Shown: positions 43,673 through 52,450 of the stretch, in pieces
Position numbering within the stretch: position 1 is the first letter of the stretch
Layout of the letters: each line of letters starts with the position of its first letter
NCBI GenBank assembly: GCA_963971285.1
Contig: OZ020255.1
Span: 10,188,931 to 10,252,930, forward strand
Direction: 5' to 3'
Source: Astropecten irregularis
Taxonomy: Eukaryota > Echinodermata > Asteroidea > Paxillosida > Astropectinidae
DNA: 64,000 nucleotides
Program-made: the position numbers and the translations under genes
The notes under the pieces: generated by a model
The model's database searches: none
What the model saw: only the letters and a program-made list of their open reading frames with translations
Told to the model about the DNA's origin: nothing

Positions 43673-43970
43673 GGCCATTTCTAAGATGCCCCATACACTC
43701 ACAGCTGTATAGTTCTTGAACTAATAGTAAACATTTCAGCTTATTTATTTCATATCCATCCGGACGCACCATGGTATTTATAGCTTTTCAGTGTGCATTG
43801 AGTGCCATATATACGGTATTAATTATGTACATATCCAGGGAACATTGCTTGTATGGTTAATATACAATGTACAACAACTGTTCAACTGATGTTTTTCAAA
43901 ACTAGCATTTTAAAAGTATGCAAGTGTTTAAAGATAAACATGTACAGTATGCACATGTAATACTATAGAT

Positions 43971-44296
43971 ATCGGAAGAATAAAACACTAGATGGGAAAC
44001 GTGTGCGTGTGAGCCATTGCTTGTGCAGAAAACTTTTCTTGCTGCACATGGACGCGCTGAAAGGTCACGTGAATGAGGCGACGCGCAAGGGTAAAATTGA
44101 ATAAACAACATTAAATTAGCAGAGTAAAAATATTAATGTCTTTTTATCCATATTAAGTTGCTCAAGGTGGAATAGCCACTGGAACTTTACACACCATTTA
44201 CAATTTGTTTAGCCTCATTCTCGTGACTAATGGCAGCCGCCACACTTAATGCGCGTCTGACACGCGTTTCCCATCTAGTGTTTTATTCTTCCGATT
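43971..44296. mobile_element. Miniature element with 30-bp perfect inverted ends
   Basis: ATCGGAAGAATAAAACACTA, then GATGGGAAACG, at the left; the exact complement closes the right end (TAGTGTTTTATTCTTCCGAT). GTGACTAATGG and TCACGTGAATGAGGC words lie inside. The target duplication is not clear. Confidence 0.75.
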
Positions 44297-44464
44297 TCTA
44301 TGTACTGTACATGATCTAGATCAGTTTATATTGCAAATGCTACCAATTTTCATGATGTTTGATGTGTATTCAAATGGTTTAGGGAGTAGGGTTTTAGTTT
44401 GGATTGTTTTTAATATGTTATGCAAGAGTATTAGCTGAAACGATCAGTTAAAATTGTATAATGG

Positions 44465-44569
44465 TTGGAGTTAGGAGGGCCTGATGTTTCAATCCTAGCA
44501 GGATCTTTCTCCAAGCCTTTGAGAAAGATCTTGCTAGGATCGAAACGTGCCAGGCCCTCCTAACTCCAA
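44465..44569. repeat. Hairpin element with GGAGTTAGGAGGGCCTG ends
   Basis: TTGGAGTTAGGAGGGCCTG at the left; CAGGCCCTCCTAACTCCAA at the right; the inner CTAGCAGGATCTTTCTC and GAGAAAGATCTTGCTAG pair around CCAAGCCTTT. Relatives at 31409-31524, about 7140-7190 and 62395-62425. Confidence 0.8.
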
Positions 44570-44775
44570 GCATTTGATATATTTCAGGTCATTACTTTGG
44601 CTGATGAGCAGTTTGCAGCAGTTTATTACATGTAAAAATTGTTTAACGGCAAGTTTAACCCTAACCCTCCTACACGTACCACAGAAGACAAGAGCTGCTT
44701 ACCACACAGTACCTATCTCCACAGGGGTAATTGGATCATAAACCATGCATTATCACACAAACCACACTGCAGTGT

Positions 44776-44986
44776 ATACACGGGTTTACACTTCAGGGAC
44801 CATCAATAGCTTTTGATCGCAACTTCAAAACGAGGCACTTTCACGTATGCGCATTTTTCAAAGTGTAAACCTGTGTATTGAGAAATTACAATACACAGGT
44901 TTACACTTTGGCGGGTTTTGATCGCAACTACAAAATGAGGCACTTTCACGCATGCGCACTTTTCGAAGTGTAAACCCGTGTATTGT
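44776..44986. repeat. Dimeric hairpin element, CACGGGTTTACACTT ends
   Basis: Two head-to-tail units (about 44776-44880 and 44890-44986), each bounded by CACRGGTTTACACTT and its complement and each containing TTGATCGCAACT, AACGAGGCACTTTCAC or AATGAGGCACTTTCAC, and ATGCGCA. Another dimer lies at 63776-63984. Confidence 0.75.
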
Positions 44987-45413
44987 GGTATTCAGGATAC
45001 TACACTTGCATGTACCCCATGTGTGGTAAATTGTGGTATGCAGGAGGGTTAGGGTTAAACAACAGTTTAAAAGAAGGCATGTTTTCTAAGGCTGAAATGA
45101 AAGTCAATAGGATGCTATGAAACTTGTAAATATTGTTGTAAATATAAAAATGTGGAAGATGCAAGAGTGCTTTAGAAGAACATTATAAAAAAAATGGCAG
45201 TATATTGCTCTTGGAAAATACATACAATTCTCTATGGGTTTTTTCCATGATATGTAATTTCTCAGTTTACAGGTCATCAGCATTGCTTGTATGTTAATGA
45301 TTGATGCTTGGGATATATTGTGTGACGCTGCAAACAGGTAAATGATATTTCTGGACACTTCTAACATAATTTGTTTAGAGCTGGTAAGCTCAGTGGGTTT
45401 TTATTGAAGGGTG

Positions 45414-45778
45414 TTAAAGGTAGTATCATACTTTGGTAAGACACCAAAACAGAAATGTTCACAGATTCAGGTACAATTTACAGGGTATGAAGATGGTGGT
45501 GGTAGAAACATACTGTTAAAATGTTTCCGCCTGAAATGGTGTATTTATCAAGAAATTAGTAAATCAACGACCGGAAATCTTTTTGATCTTTCAAAAGAAC
45601 AAAAATAAAAGAGAAAAGACTTAAGAAATACTGTGGCTGTTTTTCACTTTTTTTCTCAAAAAGTGGGCACCGTATGGGACTGAAATTTTCACAGACGACT
45701 TTTACTGTATCTGTCTTGATATTTTTGCCCATGAACCTGTATTTCTTTAGGTGTATCAAAGTATGATACTACCTTTAA
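45414..45778. mobile_element. TTAA-flanked miniature element, family 1, copy 3 (inverted)
   Basis: TTAA at 45414-45417 and 45775-45778; ends AGGTAGTATCATACTTTGG and CAAAGTATGATACTACCT. Its inner blocks run in the opposite direction to copies 1 and 2. Confidence 0.8.
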
Positions 45779-46059
45779 CTGTTTAAGCCAAAACTGTACA
45801 ACAAAACTCTTCTCATAAACCTTATTATACACTTCTGATCTGTACACAAAATGATCCATAATTTGTCATTTTATTGTGATGAATTTTATTTATTCAGACT
45901 TATAGTATGCAACTTGCCGCCAATGGGGTGATGTAAACTTTAATGTTCCTCATCCTCTCTGTCCAGCAGCTAAGTGAGCCATTTGATTTGAACCTTTTTG
46001 AAAACCTTGGCTTGGGCTCACACTCAAGTTTTAATTCTTCTTCTCTTTCAATGTACCAG

Positions 46060-46376
46060 GTGTCGAAACAGAGGCTCTGGAGTCTGATATCAATGCAGAT
46101 ACTCGGTTTGGAACGAGCAATGAGCCTCAACTCCTACAAAGAGACTGCAACCTGGGGCTCACGACCGAGGCTAACCCTTCAAAGAAGCACTACAACATAA
46201 TCTATCAGATTCTATCTGTCTGTATTCTGCCAACAGTTTATATCTTGAAGGTTGTAGGAATGGCACTCCATGGATACATCGGTGATGCGACTGATCATGT
46301 CCCTCGCTATCCATGTCCGGGTGAGTACTACCGGCCTAGTCTTATCTCCAGCAGTCTCCAATGCTATTTCTCCTGA
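46060..46376 (+). CDS. Unidentified exon-like open frame with one membrane segment
   Basis: After a TTCTTCTCTTTCAATGTACCAG acceptor the frame starting GT-GTC stays open for 104 codons to TGA (46374-46376). It reads VETEALESDINADTRFGTSN, then LTTEANPSKKHYNIIYQI, then a hydrophobic stretch LSVCILPTVYILKVVGMAL. A strong donor (CCGG then GTGAGT at 46321) offers an alternative end at 46320. There is no ATG-led start and no partner exon was found upstream, although a second strong acceptor lies at about 45968. It converges with GTPBP10, 68 bp from its stop. I do not recognise the protein; it could be the last exon of an unannotated gene, a pseudogene piece, or chance. Confidence 0.28.
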
Positions 46377-46444
46377 CTCAAAGTTTCTTATACGCAGGCA
46401 TTGTAGGCAAAGAGTTCAGCGATGCAAATGTTATATGTTGCTAA

Positions 46445-49400
46445 TCAACTAACTCGGGATTTGTCCTTCAAATCAATTTGTTTTTCCTGATCGGCGTATT
46501 CATCAATGACAGTGCGTATTCTTTCTTGCAGAATCTCCAGACCGTGGCCCTCTTTGGCAGACACAGGAACGACATCCTCGAAGTTGATCACAGATTGGGA
46601 TCTCAGCTCCTCGGATAAAATGGTAAAATCCCCTGTTAAATTTAAATGGAAAAAATAACAATAACTATCATGATGATAGGTAGCAGACCAGCTGTGATAT
46701 TGGTTTAGCTTTGTGGTCTAGTAAGACATTTGCTCTAGTAAGCAGGAGGTCGTGGGTTCGAATCCCACCTGAGCCAGCACATGATTAACCAAGACTCCTG
46801 GTTAGTTTGGTGGTCTAGCAAGACATCTGGACTAGTAAGGTGGAGGTTATGGGTTCGAAGGCCATCTGAGCCAGCACACTCAAACCACTGAGCATGCAGT
46901 ACTGATAGGTTATTCACTGCAATTTGCATTGAAATAATCCAAATTAGTCTGTATCTGTAGCAAGCCTCAATTTAGCAGCCTATTCCAAGGCACTTGTTGA
47001 CAAGAAATGGTCAACATTCACACTGCTAACAGTAAGGAGACAATCTTTTGAGCCTCTGTGTGGCCAACTGCTACTTACTGTCTTCTACTAATTGTCTTGT
47101 CTCTTGTAAACGGTCATCTGCTCCAGCCAGGTCCATCTTATTCAGGGCCAGTATGGCTGGTCTCTTGGTCAGCTCTGGCTTGTACAATTCAAGTTCCTGT
47201 TGGGGCAAAATAGATGAAAAAACCTCCCATGAGATTGAAGTTCAAGTATGTGAAGTCTGCCGGATAGTTTAATATGTATATTACCGGTACACTGTATGGG
47301 CCAACTGTGCGCAAAGTATATGGTACTAAAAGGGGCTATGTGTATGTGGATGTGTACTCGTAGTATGTGAGATATGGGGTCGATTTCACCAACTCTTTGT
47401 AACTTACTATCAATCGTAGGACTTTTGATGCATTGAAACCCTACGTGGGATAGGCCCCCTATGATGGGAATACTGTGTTACAATTGATCGCAGGGCTTCG
47501 TGGAGTGCTGTGGCCTAGTGGTCTGTCGTGTTATACTCAAAGTCTTGTGGTCAATCTACAGATCGTGGGTTCAAATCGAGCCATGGGTTAATAGTGCTTG
47601 CATCCTTAGGCAAGACGCTTGTCACATATTGCTCCTCTTCACCAAGGTGTAAATGGGTACCTGCGAGGGTAGAAATGGCTTTGTGGTTTGATTAGCCTCT
47701 GTGTGCTGAATACGGTAGCCGGGGCTGTATACTCCCCAGGGAGTTGAGATGGTTTCAGTAATGTTATTTATGGTCGGATGACCAGGGATAATAATGAAGT
47801 TGTAATGCGCAGCAGAGTATATTCATATAGAAGCTGCGCAATATAAATGTCCTATATTATTATTATTCGTGAAATCGACCCATGGAATGTACGAATTTGA
47901 CTACAAATGGCTATGTGAATGTGGTCTAAATATTGCTGATTCTGCTTGTGGGCCTCTTGCATTGTCACTTGACTTTTACCTGATTGAGCAGCATAACAGT
48001 CTCAAAGGCATCTCTGAATGGATGTCTGTCCGAGAGCTGGAAGCCGTGTACGTCCACCATAAACAGAAGCAGCTTAGTCCTCTCAACGTGCCTCAGGAAC
48101 TTATGGCCCATGCCGTAGTTCATATGAGCGCCCTCTATCAGCCCAGGAAGGTCAGCTAGGCTGATCTGCAAATCAAAATCAATCATTACAATAATATTCT
48201 ATAGATCATAACAGCTTACCATTGTAAGCTTACCACACTGTCTCAATTTAACCATGGGCAGATTTCACCAAAGTCATCGTATCTTACTGTCAATCGTAGG
48301 ACGTAAGATGCATTGCAGAAGCCCTACATAGGATATGATGGGTTTTCCTTCGTAACTCGAGTCGGAGCGATCGTAGGGCTTTGTGAAATCGAGCACAAAT
48401 CCTGCAACTTACTATGAATAGATTTCATTGAAAAGAAAAATTTCCTGGAGCGGGATTTGAACCAGCGACCACCGGAATACTGTACCCAGCGCTCTTACCA
48501 ACTGAGCTATCTAGTCCTATGTTGGTGGTGTCCCTAATAATAGTCAATTAACTTTGTTAGTTTGGCAGTCAGAAGCCATGAAAATAGAAACCACTCACAT
48601 ACCGCTATATCCCAAGGATCATTGAAGATATGCGCAACATTAGCAATTTTGCAACCTGAGAAACAGCACATAAGCCTGGTTGATAGGTGTACTGATTAAA
48701 ACAATTTTTGATTAATTTTTGTTTCTTTACCTGTCTCTGATCGGGATAATGAATGATTCCAACTTGGGGTCTGATAGTTGTGACTGAAACAAATTGCAAA
48801 ACATTAATCATTTTAAACTTGTCGATGTTCAAATCAAAGTTTTTTAACCCTTCCCGAGAAGCGTTTAAAGAATAATAACCATTGTGTCTATTGTTGTGCC
48901 ATTCCATACTAAAAAAAAATTCTTTAGGAATACCCGAAACAAGAAAATAAAAAACTTTGGTTTAGCATAGGAATGCCATGAACTTGGTCTACAATTAATT
49001 CTTGATTAGGCTTCTATTCTCACATGGGTAATCGGCAATCTTTGGTTGCGTCCTTGACAAGGCTTTAAGCAACGTCGACTTGCCAGCATTGGGGAAACTG
49101 TAAAAATGAAGAAAACAAGAAAAAACACACTGCAGAGCTTAAGGAATCATGAAATATTTTTCAGGAATTGGAAAGTGAACAAATAAAAACTTGACTGGAG
49201 TGGGATATGAACCCGTAACCCCAGAATACCGTACTTGTGCTCTACCAACTGAGCTATCTGGCCCAACTCACCCCACAAGTCCAACATCTGCAATGAGTTT
49301 GAGAACCAGTTTGATGTTGTGCTGTTGTCCTCTCTCGCCAGACCACTGGTTGCTGTGGCAACCCCCTCGTCCGCCTTTTGCTACGAGAACCTCCTGGCTG

Positions 49401-50865
49401 TCTTGATCCAGATCTCCTGAACGAAACAAAAACATGAAAAAAATATTGTGGGTTCGAATTCAACCTGAGTCAGTGCATGAACAGAATGGGGACTAGTCTC
49501 AACATCCGAATACACCACTGGCGTATGGTTATGGTACCTTGATAATGTCACTCTAGATTCTAATCTCAGCTCACCTATAACTTTCCCGTCATCTGTAGTA
49601 ATACAAATCCCCAGGGGTACTTTGACACTGACATTGTTTCCACTAGAACCCTGCAATGCCCGGACTCTGAAAAAGATAAAGAAACGAAAAAACAAAAACA
49701 AAACAAAGTCAAGAAGATGATCAGATATGCATAGATATAGAAACTTAAACTGAAGCTTTGAATCATTTGAGCGAGAATAGTTTCATTTGATTATGTTTGA
49801 TATAAACTTTGTTGAAAATTTCATCTTTATCATGGCTAGTGATGAAGTACAGGGGGCGCAAAGGAAAAGAAAAAAATAACATAGTTGTACTGTAAGTGAC
49901 CTTAGTGAAGTTATTGGAAATCTAATCAAATGAACAAAGAAAGAAAGAAAGATTCCAATTTAAAATTGTCTGATTTTGGCATAAGAAGTTGGAATTAGGG
50001 GCGCAATTGTTGATAACGCTTGACCCGGAAGCCGTTTTCCCTAGATATTCCACTTGGGGACACGTCTACGTCTCACTGACATGAGGGACATTCAAACTCC
50101 CACTTAAAAGAGGACGTTAACATAATTTGCAATATGTTAACTGCAAAGGATACAGAGAGTACAAAAACAGCAGAGGGGTGTCTAGAAGATGCCTGAACAC
50201 CCCTCTGTCTAAGATCAGCTCAGCTCATCTTACCTGCTGTTCTCTCCAACCCCAGCAGACAATCTCTTCTTAGCCTTTAGATCTTTCATCGTGACCTTCT
50301 TACTGGCCTGTACGTACACATCTCCACCCTTGCCTCCTTCTCCACCGTAGGTCGGGTAACCCTGGCCCCCACTACCTCCCTTGACGTGGATCCGTACTTG
50401 ATCAATGAACCTGGTTCTCCAACGTCCAGCCTGGAAGATGATTACAATGGCCAAAATATTGTGATTATACTCAATTAGGCTTACCCTTCATCGACATGCA
50501 CCAGCACTTGCATGTTCCTTCATTGCCTGTTTGAGTGCACATGAATCGTACAATTTATACTGGTTCAGGACTTCAGGTGGGATTCGAACCTACACCCCCC
50601 TGCATGTGTCCTGTTTAGTTACCAGACCATCAACCTAGCAGGGATCAGCAGATTTATTTAAATCCCATATCACAGACTCGGATATATAATTGCAGATTTT
50701 GAGGAAGGAAACTTTCTGAGTTTCTCCTGTTACTATTATCATCAAAAGTTAAAATTAACAGTTAGTGGTTAGGCCTACAGTTTTATTATTAGCCGCACCT
50801 TGCAAGTTGTTCTTTTGCCCTACCTTTGTTGAAAAACCTCTGCACAACAGCATCATCATGTTCAT
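46445..50865 (-). CDS. GTPBP10: Mitochondrial Obg-family GTPase GTPBP10, complete
   Basis: GTPase of the Obg family that assists assembly of the mitochondrial large ribosomal subunit (family knowledge). Nine exons: 50865-50824, 50430-50234, 49666-49575, 49416-49272, 49097-49024, 48783-48731, 48165-47980, 47196-47079, 46632-46445. Phases agree throughout; 364 residues (human 387). The 14-residue exon 1 ([14 protein letters not shown]) looks like a short mitochondrial presequence. The glycine-rich Obg fold follows ([28 protein letters not shown]). G-domain motifs: G1 GFPNAGKST at 159-167, G3 DLPGLIEGA at 206-214, G4 NKMD at 282-285 and G5 VSAKEG in the last exon. Introns hold SINEs, two ATTTCA hairpins and tandem tRNA-like repeats. 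Upstream ATGs in exon 1 (four in frame) leave the start ambiguous by a few residues. Confidence 0.93.
46705..46880 (+). repeat. Tandem pair of tRNA-like units
   Basis: Two units of about 95 bp: TGGTCTAGTAAGACATTTGC... with GTGGGTTCGAATCCCACCTG, then TGGTCTAGCAAGACATCTGG... with ATGGGTTCGAAGGCCATCTG; each ends GAGCCAGCAC. B boxes are clear. The second unit has broken stem pairing, so these are SINE heads rather than tRNA genes. In GTPBP10 intron 8. Confidence 0.6.
47376..47881. repeat. ATTTCA-ended hairpin, TCGTAGG type, split by a SINE
   Basis: GGGGTCGATTTCACCAACTC at the left; TTCGTGAAATCGACCC at the right. A family B SINE (47503-47865) sits in the right arm, duplicating TTCGTG (47497-47502, 47866-47871). 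In GTPBP10 intron 7. Confidence 0.75.
47503..47865 (+). mobile_element. tRNA-derived SINE, family B, complete
   Basis: Head GAGTGCTGTGGCCTAGTGGT with a B box GTGGGTTCAAATCG, then a body (AATGGCTTTGTGGTTTGATTA-like words, CTCCCCAGGGAGTTGAGATG) and a TATTATTATT tail. A 6-bp target duplication (TTCGTG) flanks it. The second copy, inverted, is at 37378-37632. Confidence 0.75.
48256..48394. repeat. ATTTCA-ended hairpin element, TCGTAGG type
   Basis: GGGCAGATTTCACCAAAGTC at the left; GGGCTTTGTGAAATCGAGC at the right; inner TCAATCGTAGGAC and GCGATCGTAGGGC. In GTPBP10 intron 6. Confidence 0.7.
48440..48525 (-). mobile_element. tRNA-derived SINE head, family A
   Basis: CTGGAGCGGGATTTGAACCA and ACCAACTGAGCTATCTAG are the complements of the B and A box regions. 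Short copy without the usual tail. In GTPBP10 intron 6. Confidence 0.6.
49163..49265 (-). mobile_element. tRNA-derived SINE, family A
   Basis: GGAAAGTGAACAAATAAAAA (tail) then CTGGAGTGGGATATGAACCC and ACCAACTGAGCTATCTGGCC (tRNA head). It ends 6 bp from the exon 4 donor of GTPBP10. Confidence 0.65.
50560..50640 (-). repeat. tRNA-like fragment
   Basis: GGTGGGATTCGAACCTACAC (complement of a B box) and TTAGTTACCAGACCATC-type A box complement. Same SINE head group as 46705-46880, in GTPBP10 intron 1. Confidence 0.45.
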
Positions 50866-51975
50866 CCTAATGTATTTAAACAAAATTACGGCTCAGATTT
50901 GAAATTTATCTCAGATTACTAAAAATATTCTCATTTATTTCTCTCGAACAATCCATGCGTGTTTTTTCTTATGGGCGCAGCCATTTTGAATACCGCCCTC
51001 TAGGCCCATGATGGCTAGTCCTTGATGTACGGTGCTCTGAAGATGCCATCAAACTTGTTGATACACCGAGAAAATAAATAATTCTCTGAGGATGTCCACA
51101 TGTTGAATTTTTTCGGCATCCAGCAATAATTATCTCAAGATCTTAACAAGTCAGATTACACTTCCTGAGTACCGTACACATGTTATACTATGTACAGTCA
51201 GGGATATGTTACTATGCCAATAGCAAAATAAAGTAATTATTCGCTTCATAAACATTATTATCCACATTTTATTATACACTCTTTTTTGACGTCATGATTT
51301 AAATACATTTGCTGATTCGTAACTGTTAACATTACAAGTCTTTCTAAATTTACTCCCTTTTTGCAAAATAAAATTATTATTAACAAGCTTAATTAATTAC
51401 AACACCTTAATTAAACGACACATTAAAAGTATTCTAATTTCATTGAATAAACTGGTCGGCGCGCCAATAACATAAAAATATCTTCAGGGGAATAATGAAT
51501 AAATGAATAATGTAAATAATTAGGACATTTCTTGAAGAATACGTCGTGATATAATTTGTTTCAAATAAAAATCACCAATAGAACCATTAATATAATAGCA
51601 TTTTTACGTTAAACGCATTAAACTTTCAAATATATTATATTAGTGCGTGTATGAGAAACCACCGAACGGTAGTCAATAATTATATATCGACATCCTGCTC
51701 ACTGAATTTTGTCAAATTATTTCCACCAGGCCGGTCAATTTTGAGGGAAAATCAGCCAAAGTTATGCACAAACTGACCGAACCCAAGCTACGAATGGACC
51801 ATGTACCACTTATATCTTTAAAGGTAAGTATTATTATCATTATTGCCAATACTAGTAGTTGCTTGTTAACCTATTTACATGTGTCGAACGTTTCTTTAGT
51901 GCAGTTAATATTCATTACAATTCAGTGCATTTATTAGATACTAAACTGTTCTGCTTAAAATCAATCATTTCAGGA
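50866..51975. other. Intergenic region between GTPBP10 and the discoidin gene
   Basis: AT-rich with no gene. The first part is the GTPBP10 upstream region. Confidence 0.45.
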
Positions 51976-52294
51976 TTAAACGTAATATCATACTTGGTTT
52001 TTGTAAAAAAAAAAATTAAAAATGCAGATTTATTGCTAAATATCAAGAAAAATACAGTAACAGTCGTCTGTGAAATTTTCAGTCCCATACGGTGCCCATT
52101 TTTGAGAAAACAGTGAAAAACGCCCACATTATTTTAAAAACATTCACAATTTCTAAAAGATCCAATAATTTGTTTTTCGTCATTGGTATTACATTTGTTT
52201 TTATTGATAAATACACCCTTTAGGTTTTAGGTAAATCTGTGTGAAGATGTCTGTTTCGGTATGCTATAGTACCAAAGTATGATACTACAATTAA
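51976..52294. mobile_element. TTAA-flanked miniature element, family 1, copy 4
   Basis: TTAA at 51976-51979 and 52291-52294; ends CGTAATATCATACTTGG and CCAAAGTATGATACTACA. Inner CAGTCCCATACGGTGCCC is conserved. Slightly shorter than the other copies. Confidence 0.7.
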
Positions 52295-52450
52295 ATACAA
52301 CACACGTACACAGCCTCTACGTTCATGAACACCGTTCAAGTGAAACCTAACAACGAATAATAATTGATTATTATTTCCAGTAATAATTTAGTATTATAAT
52401 TATTTTAATTATGCCGATAAGCTCGTTTCGAACTTGATTTGTTGTGAGCT

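Noticed and set aside
46705-46880. Tandem tRNA genes
   Set aside because: B boxes are good, but stems are imperfect and the units match the SINE heads elsewhere; they are better explained as SINE fragments.
48604-48662. Possible extra minus-strand exon ([22 protein letters not shown] reading) within GTPBP10
   Set aside because: It has AG and GT borders but the wrong phase for the neighbouring exons, and the family aligns across the junction without it. Its region overlaps the end of a SINE-rich intron.
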